Both the position numbers and the translations under genes were made by a program. A stretch of 64,000 nt of DNA from Burkholderia catarinensis (lineage in GTDB: Bacteria; Pseudomonadota; Gammaproteobacteria; Burkholderiales; Burkholderiaceae): the NCBI RefSeq assembly GCF_001883705.2, contig NZ_MDEQ02000001.1, positions 186,001 to 250,000 on the forward strand, given 5' to 3'. The number at the start of each line of letters is the position of its first letter. Positions within the stretch are counted from its first letter, which is position 1. The notes below the pieces were generated by a model. That model was not told the DNA's origin. It ran no database searches and saw only the letters and a list, made by a program, of their open reading frames with translations. This document shows positions 46,819 through 55,973 of this stretch, one piece after another.

Positions 46819-48069
46819 GTGAATCGTCAGCAATCGTGGACGCGTACAGCGGCGCCCGGAGAAATCATTTACTCGGAGGGCTTCGCGGGCGAGCCCGTCA
46901 TCTTTCTGATTACGGATGGCAAGGTCGAGCTGTCCACGCGATGCGACGACAAGCGCGTCATCGTCGCGACGCTCGGCCGCGGCGAGTTCTTCGGCGAATC
47001 GGCATTGCTCGCCGCCGAGCCGCGTGCCCATACCGCGAAAGCGCTTTCGTTCTGTCAGCTCACGGTCGTGCCGGCCGGCATGCTCGATGAAGAAATCGAG
47101 CGCGTGTCGGCGCTGCTGCGCCATATCGTGCGAACGATGATCCGTCGCGTGAAGCGCAAGGACGACCAGCTCGCGACCTATACGCATGCCGACTTCATGC
47201 CGGGCGTGCTGTCGTATGCGCATGTGCTGTCGCTGATGGCCGGCGCCGACGCGCGCGACTCGGGCGATACGTGGGCGCGCCGGCAGATGCAGGCCCATGC
47301 GGCGGAAACCTCGGTGCCGCTTGCCGAAGTGATCCGAAAATGCCGCGCGATTGCCGGCCATTCGCGGCCGCACGTGCTCGCGATGCTGCGACGCATGGAG
47401 AAGCTCAACCTCGTCACGATCGAATCCGCGCAGGCCGACCTTGCCGGCAGTGCAACCGACCATGCGGCTTCGTCGGATGCGCGCCAGGTCGTCACGTTCG
47501 ACGCCGCACGCGTGATCGATCGCGCGCAGCAGGTTGCCGATCACGATCTCGACCTGTCGATCAACAGCGAACTCGAACTCATCGAACTGGCCGACCTCGA
47601 ATCGCTGATCGGCGTCGAGAAGACGCTGTTGCTCAACAAGCTGTCGAACGGCGAGATCGCCGAAGAGGTGTTCGCGTTCCGCAAATCGAAGGTGCTCAGT
47701 TACGTCGAGCAAAAGGGCGTCGCGTATTTCTCGCGGCGCAACGCGCGTCGCGGCGGCGATGTGCGCTCGCTCGAGGATCTCGTGTGGATCGACCCGCGCA
47801 CGCTGTTCGACGTGATCAGCGCGTTCGATACGTACGATCTCGCAAAACTGATCGCGAACCTCGACGATCGCGCGGTGGCCGACAAGCTGTTTTCCGTGAT
47901 GACCGAGGCGCGGCGCAACGAGGTGTCGTGGGTGATGCGCCGCGAACTCAAGCTCGATCCGGTCGAGATCGAGGACATCGAGCGGCGCGTGCTGGATGCC
48001 GTGCGCGCGGCGAAGGCGCCTGCGACGGGCGTGGCGTCTGTGGCGTCGACGTCGTCGTCGGACGCGTGA
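46819..48069 (+). CDS. Hybrid of cyclic-nucleotide-binding, winged-helix and FliG C-terminal domains
   Basis: 416 residues from a GTG with AGGGGGA upstream. Residues 1-115 form a cNMP-binding barrel with the phosphate-binding cassette GEFFGESALLAAEPRAHTAK. Residues 166-205 look like a Crp-type winged helix (AEVIRKCRAIAGHSRPHVLA, then MLRRMEKLNLVTI). Residues 250-310 are helical, like FliG middle repeats. Residues 316-398 resemble FliG-C, the rotor domain that meets the stator: RSLEDLVWIDPRTLFDVISA and EARRNEVSWVMRRELKL. The last 15 residues are Ala/Ser-rich. It sits 13 bases before motA in one direction, so a stator partner is implied. Either a rotor-like protein gated by a nucleotide, or a transcription factor that reads stator state. 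Confidence 0.85.
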   Translation: MNRQQSWTRTAAPGEIIYSEGFAGEPVIFLITDGKVELSTRCDDKRVIVATLGRGEFFGESALLAAEPRAHTAKALSFCQLTVVPAGMLDEEIERVSALLRHIVRTMIRRVKRKDDQLATYTHADFMPGVLSYAHVLSLMAGADARDSGDTWARRQMQAHAAETSVPLAEVIRKCRAIAGHSRPHVLAMLRRMEKLNLVTIESAQADLAGSATDHAASSDARQVVTFDAARVIDRAQQVADHDLDLSINSELELIELADLESLIGVEKTLLLNKLSNGEIAEEVFAFRKSKVLSYVEQKGVAYFSRRNARRGGDVRSLEDLVWIDPRTLFDVISAFDTYDLAKLIANLDDRAVADKLFSVMTEARRNEVSWVMRRELKLDPVEIEDIERRVLDAVRAAKAPATGVASVASTSSSDA

Positions 48070-48082
48070 AACGGGGAGGCGT

Positions 48083-48847
48083 ATGGATCTGTTGACCCTG
48101 GCCGGAGTGGTGCTTGGCGGCGCGGCGATCGTGTTCGGTTTCGCGCTGGAAGGCGGGCATTTCTCGATGCTGTTCCAGTTCGAGGCGCTCGTGATCGTGC
48201 TCGGCGGCACGCTCGGCGCGGTGATGATCCAGAACACCTGGGCGCGCTTCTTCGACGCGGTGAAGCAGTTGCGGCTCGCGTTCGTGCGTGCGCGCGAGGT
48301 CGATCGCAAGAACCTGTCCGACCTGCTCGAATGGGGCGACCGCGCGAAGCTCGACGGGCTGCTCGCGTTCGAATCGATGGACGTGAGCGGCATCCATCCG
48401 TTCGCGCGCCGCGGGCTCGAACTGCTGGCGAACGGCGTGTCGACCGCCGTGCTCGAGGATGCGTTGCAGCGCGAACTCGATGCCTACGAGCGCAGCCGCC
48501 TGGCCGCCGCGCGCGTGTGGCAGCAGGCCGGCGGTTATGCGCCGACGTTCGGCATTCTCGGCTCGGTGCTCGGGCTTGTGCAGGTGACGAGCCATATTCT
48601 GGAGCCGGCGCAACTCGGGCCGGGCATCGCGGTCGCGTTTATCGCGACGCTGTACGGGCTGGCGTTTGCGAACCTCGTGTTCCTGCCGCTGTACGGCAAG
48701 CTGCGTGCGCAGATCGACAGCGAGCTGCGGTTCCGCAAGCTGTATCTCGACGGATTGCTCGCGATTTCGCGCAAGGAATCGCCGCATACGATCGAAACAC
48801 GCCTGACCGGCGATGTGCGAGGGCGCGCGACGGAGTCGCTCGCGTGA
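48083..48847 (+). CDS. motA: MotA-type stator subunit, PomA/MotC class
   Basis: 254 residues, four membrane helices, inner membrane. The N-terminus EGGHFSMLFQFEALVIVLGG is typical of the short MotA class (PomA, MotC, MotP). The two conserved Pro sites are present in GGYAPTFGILGSVLGLV (TM3) and NLVFLPLYGKLR (TM4), and FARRGLELLANG carries the basic residues of the cytoplasmic loop that meets FliG. GGGGAGGC precedes the ATG. It forms an ion channel with the next gene's product. No flagellar genes are nearby. Confidence 0.92.
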   Translation: MDLLTLAGVVLGGAAIVFGFALEGGHFSMLFQFEALVIVLGGTLGAVMIQNTWARFFDAVKQLRLAFVRAREVDRKNLSDLLEWGDRAKLDGLLAFESMDVSGIHPFARRGLELLANGVSTAVLEDALQRELDAYERSRLAAARVWQQAGGYAPTFGILGSVLGLVQVTSHILEPAQLGPGIAVAFIATLYGLAFANLVFLPLYGKLRAQIDSELRFRKLYLDGLLAISRKESPHTIETRLTGDVRGRATESLA

Positions 48848-48853
48848 TATGCG

Positions 48854-48877
48854 TGTGCCTGTGCCTGTGCCTGTGTC
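48854..48877 (+). repeat. Hexanucleotide tandem repeat between motA and motB
   Basis: Three TGTGCC units plus a fourth with one change (TGTGTC), immediately after the motA stop and about 28 bases before the motB ATG. Copy number could vary by slippage and alter the leader of motB. Confidence 0.7.
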
Positions 48878-48904
48878 GTACGACGAACCGGAATTCTCGA
48901 CAGC

Positions 48905-49573
48905 ATGACAGCTCGAACTGACGGCGCATCATCAGCTGATCGCGACCATGACGAACTCGAAGGCGCGCAGTCCGGCCGCTGGCTGATTTCGTACGCGGAT
49001 CTCATCACGACGCTGATGGTGCTGTTTCTCGCGCTGTATGTGCTCCAGCTCGCGAAATTCAATGCGCTCGACGCGCGGTACCAGACGCTCGCGCGACATG
49101 CCGGCAGCGCCGTGAGCGCAGCCGATACCGTGACGCCCGAACGCGCGCCGGCGTGGCTCGCGTTGCTCGATTCGTTGAAGACGAATGGCCGGATCTCGCT
49201 CGTGAAAGCGCCGCACGGCGTCGAGATCGGCATCGACGCGAAGATCCTGTTCAATGTCGGCGATGCGCGCTTGCTGCCCGATTCGGCGCCCGTGCTGAAC
49301 CAGATCGCGCAGGCGCTGAGCAATCACGCGACCGGCGACATCCTCGTCGAAGGCCATACCGACAGCGTGCCGATCGCGAATGCGAAATACGAATCGAACT
49401 GGGAGCTTTCGTCGGCGCGCGCGGGGAGTGTGGTGCGTTACCTGACCGAACGCGGCGTCGCACCGCACCGGCTTGCCGCGATCGGGCGAGCCGATACGCA
49501 GCCGCTCGTCGCGGGCGACGATGCCGCCGCGCGGGCGCGAAACCGGCGGGTGACGATCTTCGTTGCATACTGA
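48905..49573 (+). CDS. motB: MotB-type stator subunit with OmpA-like peptidoglycan-binding domain
   Basis: 222 residues against about 300 for E. coli MotB. The single membrane helix WLISYADLITTLMVLFLALY carries the ion-binding Asp32, at the same number as in E. coli. The OmpA-like domain (about residues 110-222) has ILVEGHTDSVPIANAKYESN and ARNRRVTIFVAY with the peptidoglycan-binding Asp and Arg. The linker is short. Partner of the upstream MotA, with a repeat-containing 57-base gap. Confidence 0.92.
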   Translation: MTARTDGASSADRDHDELEGAQSGRWLISYADLITTLMVLFLALYVLQLAKFNALDARYQTLARHAGSAVSAADTVTPERAPAWLALLDSLKTNGRISLVKAPHGVEIGIDAKILFNVGDARLLPDSAPVLNQIAQALSNHATGDILVEGHTDSVPIANAKYESNWELSSARAGSVVRYLTERGVAPHRLAAIGRADTQPLVAGDDAAARARNRRVTIFVAY

Positions 49574-49731
49574 TTGACGCTGATTCTGCGCGTATAGGCG
49601 GCCGCATATGCCCGCCTGGTAACGACATAACGAATCTCGCATGATGAACATCTGAAATCAGCGATGCGGTTCTGCGCGTGCATGCCGATAACCCAAACTG
49701 GCTCAGACCGAGCGGTTATCGAGGGTTCCCC

Positions 49732-51594
49732 ATGCACTTCTGGCGCAAGCTTTCCATTCAAAACAAGCTGATTCTCAGCATGACGAGTTGCCTGCTCGTG
49801 TTCGTCGCGATTTCGAGCGGACTCAGTATCCGCCTGATCAGCAACGCGGTGCGCGATCGCGTCGTTCGCGAGGAGTTGCCGACGGCCGTGAACGGCATTC
49901 GCGCCGACGTGCAGCGGCAGATGGCCGGGCCGATCGCCGCGTCGCGCATTCTCGCGCGCGACGCGTTCCTGCTGCAATGGGAAGCCGACGGCGAACCCGA
50001 TGCCGGCACGCGCAACTGGATCCAGCTTGCAAAGAACGTGAAGGACGAGCAGAAGGCCGCGTCCGTGCAGTGGGTGTCGGTGAAGAGCGGCAACTACTAC
50101 AACGAGGCCGGCCTGCAGCGGAAGGTGACCGACAAGGATCAATGGCTGACCAGCTTCCTGTCCTCCGGCAAGGCGTTCGACGTGAACATGGACCGCGAGG
50201 TGACCGTCGGCGGCTACATGATGTTCATCAACAGCCGCGTCGAGCTCGACGGCGTGCCGATCGGCGCGGCCGCCATGAGCCTGTCCGTCGATGCGCTCGC
50301 GAAGGGTATCGCTGCTTACCGGATCGGCGAGACCGGGTTCGCGTATCTCGTGCGTCCCGACGGCGCGATCATGATGCATCGCGATTCGTCGCTGATCGAC
50401 GGCAAGCATTTCATGAAGGATCAGCAGGGCTTGCCCGGCGATGCATCGTCGACGCTGCTGGCCGGCAAGCCGTATTCGTACCTGAGCTACGACGGCGACG
50501 GTGGCGCGCGCTTCATCGCGACGTCGTTCATTCCGGAGCTGAATGCGTATGTCGTCGTAGAGGCGCCGCAGGCGGAACTGCTCGGCCCCGTGACGCGCGC
50601 GATCCGCAGCGCGGCGCTGGTCGCAGCGGTGGTGGGCCTTGGTGTCGCGCTGCTCGTGATCTGGCTGGTGGGCCGCGCGATTGCCGCGCCGATCCGCCGG
50701 GCGGCGACGCTGCTGTCGGAGATCGCCAGCGGCCAGGGCGACCTGACGCGCCGCATGACGGTCGAGAGCGAGGACGAGATCGGGCAGTTGTCGGATGCGT
50801 TCAACCGGTTCGTGTCGTCGCTGTCGACGCTCGTTCACCGGATTCGCGCGGCTTCCGCGTCGATCGCAACCGGGTCGGCGCAGATTGCTTCGGGGAACGC
50901 GGATCTCAGCGAGCGTACCGAAGGGCAGTCGAGCAACCTGGAGCGGACGGCTTCGTCGATGGAAGAGATCACGGCCGTGGTGCGGAACAACACCGAGACG
51001 GCGACGACCGCCGCGCAGATGATCAATGGTGCATCGGATGCGGCGGCGCGCGGCGGGCAGGTGGTGGGCGAAGTCGTGAGCACGATGGAGCAGATCAGCA
51101 ATGCGTCGCAGCGGATCTCCGAGATCATCGTGATGATCGACAGCATCTCGTTCCAGACGAATATTCTGGCGTTGAATGCGGCTGTGGAGGCGGCGCGGGC
51201 CGGCGAGCAGGGGCGCGGGTTTGCGGTGGTGGCTTCGGAGGTGCGGAATCTGGCGCAGCGCAGCGCGCAGGCGGCGAAGGAGATCAAGGCGCTGATCGAA
51301 CATAGTGCGGGGACGGTGAATACCGGGTCGCGGCTGGTCAGCGAGGCGGGGAAGGTGATGAGCGATGTCGTTTCGCAGGTTCAGGGCGTGAGCGCGATGA
51401 TGAGCGAGATCGCCGAGGCCAGCCTGGAGCAGAGTGCCGGGATCGACCAGATCGGGGACGCGGTGCAGTCGCTCGATCAGATGACGCAGCAGAATGCGGC
51501 GCTGGTGGAAGAAAGTGCGGCGGCTGCGGCGAGTTTGAAGCAGCAGGCGGCGGAATTGACCCGGCTGGTGTCGGCTTTCAAGGTGGATGACTGA
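49732..51594 (+). CDS. Methyl-accepting chemotaxis protein with periplasmic Cache sensor
   Basis: 620 residues from [15 protein letters not shown] with GAGGGTTCCCC upstream. TM1 is about residues 14-34. The periplasmic Cache-type domain is about residues 35-300 ([20 protein letters not shown]). TM2 is near 303-325 ([20 protein letters not shown]). A HAMP domain and the signalling domain follow, with the tip hairpin [20 protein letters not shown] and the [20 protein letters not shown] region. It has no C-terminal CheR-tethering pentapeptide. It signals to CheA/CheW encoded elsewhere. Position after the motor genes may be functional or chance; the gap is 158 bases. Confidence 0.93.
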   Translation: MHFWRKLSIQNKLILSMTSCLLVFVAISSGLSIRLISNAVRDRVVREELPTAVNGIRADVQRQMAGPIAASRILARDAFLLQWEADGEPDAGTRNWIQLAKNVKDEQKAASVQWVSVKSGNYYNEAGLQRKVTDKDQWLTSFLSSGKAFDVNMDREVTVGGYMMFINSRVELDGVPIGAAAMSLSVDALAKGIAAYRIGETGFAYLVRPDGAIMMHRDSSLIDGKHFMKDQQGLPGDASSTLLAGKPYSYLSYDGDGGARFIATSFIPELNAYVVVEAPQAELLGPVTRAIRSAALVAAVVGLGVALLVIWLVGRAIAAPIRRAATLLSEIASGQGDLTRRMTVESEDEIGQLSDAFNRFVSSLSTLVHRIRAASASIATGSAQIASGNADLSERTEGQSSNLERTASSMEEITAVVRNNTETATTAAQMINGASDAAARGGQVVGEVVSTMEQISNASQRISEIIVMIDSISFQTNILALNAAVEAARAGEQGRGFAVVASEVRNLAQRSAQAAKEIKALIEHSAGTVNTGSRLVSEAGKVMSDVVSQVQGVSAMMSEIAEASLEQSAGIDQIGDAVQSLDQMTQQNAALVEESAAAAASLKQQAAELTRLVSAFKVDD

Positions 51595-52147
51595 CGATTG
51601 CGAGCTGCTGCCAACAGCATTTGTGAAAGTTGATTGATCGTAGTTGATCTGGACGAGGTAGCCGCAGTCACCAGTTGTTGGGGCGGCGCTGCCGACCTTT
51701 GTTGTAGCTGGTAGCTAGAAGTTGAGGCCGGACAAGGTGGACGCTAACTGGCATGCGATCAAGAAGTAGTTCGAGTGCGTCCCCTATTCATATTGCTATG
51801 TTGCCCCAAGCTTTTGCTTATTGATAGGTCGTCGACGACGGCGGATATCCGAACAGGTGCTTGCAGGCTCGATTTCTTCGTCAGGCACTTCTACCTCTTT
51901 GCATCCCGAGGCATCTGCCGCAGGCTACCAAAGCTCACATGCGTGGTTGATGGGGCATTCAACGCTGTCATATAGCTGTCTTCCTCTGACCGCTCTCTTG
52001 GATCGGTTTGTAGTTTCTCGCCCTTGGGGGGGGCTGAAGTATCGGGATCGAGCCTGTACCGATCGCGTGGCAGCCTAAGCAATTACTCTAGCTCTCAGCT
52101 TCATTGGATAATGATAAGTTGCCGAATCCGTGGGGCGACCGAACCTA
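51595..52147. other. Intergenic boundary of the A/T-richer defence island
   Basis: About 550 bases in which composition drops from GC-rich to near balanced. Several 60-85 residue open frames exist, none with a convincing start, motif or codon pattern. Stops are frequent, as in decayed sequence. The dtcA promoter should lie in the last 150 bases (A/T-rich TTGGATAATGATAAGTTG near 52106). No att site or tRNA seen. Confidence 0.45.
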
Positions 52148-55100
52148 ATGAAAAAAAATTCTAGTAGTGCAGAGACAAGATACCAACGGCACTTTCGAGG
52201 AGCCGGTACGCAAGCCATGAGTGTGCTGGCGAGGCTTCGTCTCGAGGCGAAAACAACAGAGATGCCAGCATTAGTTCGAGCTGTTCATCGAACTGCTCCA
52301 TCTATCGGCCGATCCTTCAGTCGGCGGGGATTGGCCGAATTCAGAATGTTGGCATGGAATGCGTCACTACCGACCGCAAGTCTAGAGCAGGAGCTTCGAT
52401 TTGCTGCCGAATGGCTATCTTCACACACTGTAAAGATTAACGAATTTAGAGCCTTAGCCATCGAAGTTGAGGCAGATGTGCTCGGTGATCGCTTACAGGC
52501 TGCAAAGGAAAAGATCGATTCATTCGAGCAGACCAATGGGTGGTGTTTTTGGACTGTTGAGTTGAAGTTCGCATTGATACAGCAGTTGGAAGGGGACGAT
52601 GCGCTTCGGGCCTATGCTCAAGCACTTGCGACACAAGCGAGTCCTAGAATCGCAGCATTGGCCGCCCAAGTCTTTAGTGATCGAAATGATGGACTTTTTT
52701 CCATCGATCGCTTTATTGCGAAATGCAGTGACAGTTTTCCGGTTTTGCCTGTTTCTGAGGCAAAGATTGTGTACATGTTTTACCGCGCGTTAGGTCGAAT
52801 TGATGAGGTGCCAGAAGGAATGGCGGTTGTATTAAGCGCTGAGTTCGCTAATGGTCTCACGGACTATTATGAGTCATTTGTCGATGCGTGTTGTACGGTA
52901 GCGATATATGGTGTCCAGGAGCAATTGCTGACTGAAACGACTGCCTGCATCCGGATTTTGAGAAACGCGGGATTTGTGGATTGGCGCTTAGTAAAGGCAG
53001 AGGCCTTAATTGATGGGGGATTGGGGTGGGGTGTAGGCGAAGTGGGCGAGGACGTGGTTTGTCTTCAAGAGTTGATGCTCGGGAGAAGTGTTAATTCGGA
53101 TGGCTGTCAAAAATCACGTTATACGGCTACGCTGTCGGGATTGATTTGCGATGTGCTTGATGTGGGGTTGGTGGCGCAAGGAAGTATCGAAAAAATAATA
53201 AAGCTTGGAATAAATAATCGAGGTCTCACGTTTGGTCCTGCATTGGGTTCGTTTGCTGTTGATCAGTCGGATGATATATTTGAAGGGAACTTAATATCTC
53301 CTTGGTTGAGTTTTATGTCGCCAACATTTCGGCTCGAAGAAATTCTTTGGATGCGAAAGGATAGATTTCGGAGTGTGGTCGAGAGATTGTCATCGTTTGG
53401 TGCATTAAACGCACGAGATATTAATGTCGCGTCACAAATTTTGAGCTGTCTTGAAAGTGCCGATATTTCGACTATTCTTGATTTGCCAGCTATTTTTCAA
53501 GTATGGATCGCGCGAGAATTCGTTGTTGGAGATAATGCGGTCGCTGCACGGGGTATTGCAGAAAGATTAGTGGGAACAGAAAGCAGCAGGAAGCATGCAA
53601 CACGCATTCTTATTGCGGCAGATATCGAAGATGGTTATCTGGAGAGGGCGCTCGAGCGGACAGCACTGGCCCTTGTTGATGATCAAATGATTGGTCATAC
53701 CCTCCCTCTCAAGCGCCTATTTTCAGGCAAGAAGTGGCTAGACTTCCGCGACGCTGATCCGATACTTGTTGCATGTGTTGCACACAGTGCATTCAATGTA
53801 TTGGAGGAGTCTCGCATCGCATTTATTTGTCGAATGGCATGTCGAGAATTTAAGGCAGGACGGGACGAGGAGGAAATTGTATCGAAATGGCAATATTTGC
53901 CTGAGAGTGGGAGGAAATTGATCATTTCGTTCTATGAACGGGTATGGGTTGATGAATATTTGTTGCTGTTGGATTTCGATTCTTCGCAAGCAGTGAGATT
54001 GGAACGATTGAGGGCGGTGCAATTGCTTGTGCAATTGCGGGGTGAATCTTTGCAAAGATACACCGACGAAATTAAATCGCTAACTCTTCAGGAGACTTTG
54101 TGGAGAGGGCTTCAGGATGTTAACGAGTCGCGTGTCTTTGTTAACGAAGCCGCAATTTTACAGTGGGCAGAGCGTGAACTCTCGGCTGACTATGAACGTT
54201 GGCAACGTGCCGAGCGAAATCACAGGATCGCCCCAATTCCGGGTGCGCTGATTCGAGATTATCTTCTCGAGCAAGATAAAGAGAGTTTTCTCCATGCGCT
54301 GAGTAAGGAAAATCTTTCTGAGTCGACTGCGCTGCTAGTCGGAATTGTTGAACGCCTTCTTCGTCGTTTCTTGACTGATCCTGCCGATGGTTTGAACTCT
54401 TATCTAAGCTCGCGGATACGTCATGGCACATTAAAGGGAACTATTCTAGGGCCACTGGAGGAGAACGGATTAATCGGCCAGGATGGAAGCTATATCGTAG
54501 CGGAGTTATTCGATGACGTTGATATCCCAAGCAATGCTTTAGAGATTGCGACTGCATTCAATGCCTTCGGCAAGGAGGTGAATCGTATTGTCGAACATCT
54601 GCGGGATCAACGGGTTCAGATTAGAGATGCGAAGCATCCGGATGGTGCAATATCAGTCGCTTTGGATCCAATGGCCGCACCCCAGGTGCTTAGTGATCTT
54701 GCACAGAATTCTTCGAATTTTCAGGTCTTTGTCACGTCTTGCTTTGAGGCTTACTGGCATGCCCTAGCAGAGCCGATGGAGCAACTCGCTCACTTCATAT
54801 CTCATAATGTTAAAGATCAAGTGCAGGTGCAGTTTGATAACCTAATCGGCGTGGTTAGGCGAGGAGGTAATAATGCAATGAGGTTGAATTCACTACTGAG
54901 AACTGTGGCTACGGCTACGCAATCCCAGTGTGATATTGCTGCCGATTGGTTTTTGCTAGAAAAAAATTCCGAACAACAAACATACAAGCTTCGCGAAGCA
55001 ATCGAAATTGCCGTTAGCTCAGCGAAGAACGTAAATCGTAGGTTCGCTGCGGAAGTGGTCCTCGATCCCCAATCAAAAATTGATATCAATTTAACCTCTT

Positions 55101-55507
55101 ATGGTCTTTCGGTAATTGCAGATTGTTTTTATGCCATTCTGGAGAACGCATGGAAGCACTCTGGGCTGGGTGTTGAAATGGATCGTGTTGATATTGCAAT
55201 ACTTTTCGATGATAAAACAGGGACATTGGAGATTGTTGCAAAAAATCAATTGGCAGAAAGTGTTTCTCAAAGACTGGAAGATGGAGGGCTTGAGCAGCTT
55301 TTGAATCGATATACGCGAAGTATACCGTACGAACTCGTTCCTATTGAAGGTGGGTCAGGGCTGGCTAAGCTTGCAAGCATGACGCGGACTATCGATCGGA
55401 CTGTGTTCCCAGTGCCGCTAGATCTGCAGGTGAAAGATAAAATTTGGACTGTGAAAATATGCGTGCCGCTTTACTTGCGAGGGGAAGCTTACGATGCCTA
55501 CGCCTAA
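52148..55507 (+). CDS. dtcA: DtcA-like sensor kinase of a Detocs anti-phage system
   Basis: 1,119 residues from the ATG at 52148 (a GTG at 52130 is the alternative). Residues 1 to about 830 are helical, repeat-like (TPR/alpha-solenoid type) without named motifs, presumably the infection sensor. Near residue 880, LAHFISHNVKDQVQVQFDNL looks like a dimerisation/phosphoacceptor helix with His882 and His886 as candidates. Residues about 975-1,115 are a HATPase domain: N-box ILENAWKHSG with Asn1000 and a G-box EGGSGLAKLA (Gly1068-Gly1071). No membrane helices, so a cytoplasmic kinase. With the two following receiver genes this matches the published Detocs gene order. Codon use is much more A/T-rich than the flanks. 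Overlaps the next gene by 14 bases. Confidence 0.82.
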   Translation: MKKNSSSAETRYQRHFRGAGTQAMSVLARLRLEAKTTEMPALVRAVHRTAPSIGRSFSRRGLAEFRMLAWNASLPTASLEQELRFAAEWLSSHTVKINEFRALAIEVEADVLGDRLQAAKEKIDSFEQTNGWCFWTVELKFALIQQLEGDDALRAYAQALATQASPRIAALAAQVFSDRNDGLFSIDRFIAKCSDSFPVLPVSEAKIVYMFYRALGRIDEVPEGMAVVLSAEFANGLTDYYESFVDACCTVAIYGVQEQLLTETTACIRILRNAGFVDWRLVKAEALIDGGLGWGVGEVGEDVVCLQELMLGRSVNSDGCQKSRYTATLSGLICDVLDVGLVAQGSIEKIIKLGINNRGLTFGPALGSFAVDQSDDIFEGNLISPWLSFMSPTFRLEEILWMRKDRFRSVVERLSSFGALNARDINVASQILSCLESADISTILDLPAIFQVWIAREFVVGDNAVAARGIAERLVGTESSRKHATRILIAADIEDGYLERALERTALALVDDQMIGHTLPLKRLFSGKKWLDFRDADPILVACVAHSAFNVLEESRIAFICRMACREFKAGRDEEEIVSKWQYLPESGRKLIISFYERVWVDEYLLLLDFDSSQAVRLERLRAVQLLVQLRGESLQRYTDEIKSLTLQETLWRGLQDVNESRVFVNEAAILQWAERELSADYERWQRAERNHRIAPIPGALIRDYLLEQDKESFLHALSKENLSESTALLVGIVERLLRRFLTDPADGLNSYLSSRIRHGTLKGTILGPLEENGLIGQDGSYIVAELFDDVDIPSNALEIATAFNAFGKEVNRIVEHLRDQRVQIRDAKHPDGAISVALDPMAAPQVLSDLAQNSSNFQVFVTSCFEAYWHALAEPMEQLAHFISHNVKDQVQVQFDNLIGVVRRGGNNAMRLNSLLRTVATATQSQCDIAADWFLLEKNSEQQTYKLREAIEIAVSSAKNVNRRFAAEVVLDPQSKIDINLTSYGLSVIADCFYAILENAWKHSGLGVEMDRVDIAILFDDKTGTLEIVAKNQLAESVSQRLEDGGLEQLLNRYTRSIPYELVPIEGGSGLAKLASMTRTIDRTVFPVPLDLQVKDKIWTVKICVPLYLRGEAYDAYA

Positions 55508-55973
55508 TTTCACCTTGCTGGTTGTTGAGGATGATGATCATAAGTTGACTTCAATATTTGGATTGATTCACGATATATTTCCAGATGCAAATATCGTAGC
55601 TGCTCGCTCTGTTACATCGGCGGTAAGAGCCTGCGAGAAGGGAAATATCGATTTTGCCATTGTGGATATGTCGTTGCCGACATTCGACTTCTCGGTTGAT
55701 AAGGCAGGAGGAGGGAAGCCCCAAAGTCTTGGTGGAACAGAGGTCTTACGTTTCATGGAGGCAATCGAATGTACGGTACCGGCTGTTGTGCTCACGCAGC
55801 ATGGAGAGTTTCCAAACAATCGCGGATCAAAAGTGACATTTCAGACGCTAGCGGAAGATCTGGCTCAGGAGTTTGGCGACTGGATGCTAGGCGCAATATA
55901 CTATTCCGGGCAGGCTGGCGCTTGGAGGCGTGAGCTCACTGATTTGATTAAACGTTATATCGACGAGAAATAG
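55494..55973 (+). CDS. dtcB: DtcB-like stand-alone receiver protein
   Basis: 159 residues, one receiver domain and no output domain. Acidic pocket VVEDDDHKL (Glu12-Asp15), phosphoacceptor Asp58 in AIVDMSLP, and Thr101 in VVLTQHGEF are present. The usual Lys near the end of the fold is not obvious (AIYYSGQAG instead), which may alter phosphate lifetime. In Detocs the free receiver is thought to drain phosphate from the kinase and prevent accidental activation. It starts inside the dtcA end and stops directly before dtcC. Confidence 0.82.
   Translation: MPTPNFTLLVVEDDDHKLTSIFGLIHDIFPDANIVAARSVTSAVRACEKGNIDFAIVDMSLPTFDFSVDKAGGGKPQSLGGTEVLRFMEAIECTVPAVVLTQHGEFPNNRGSKVTFQTLAEDLAQEFGDWMLGAIYYSGQAGAWRRELTDLIKRYIDEK

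Noticed and set aside
51775..52078. Short plus-strand frames (66 and 85 codons) before dtcA
   Set aside because: Overlapping frames, no ribosome-binding site, no motif. Treated as non-coding boundary sequence.
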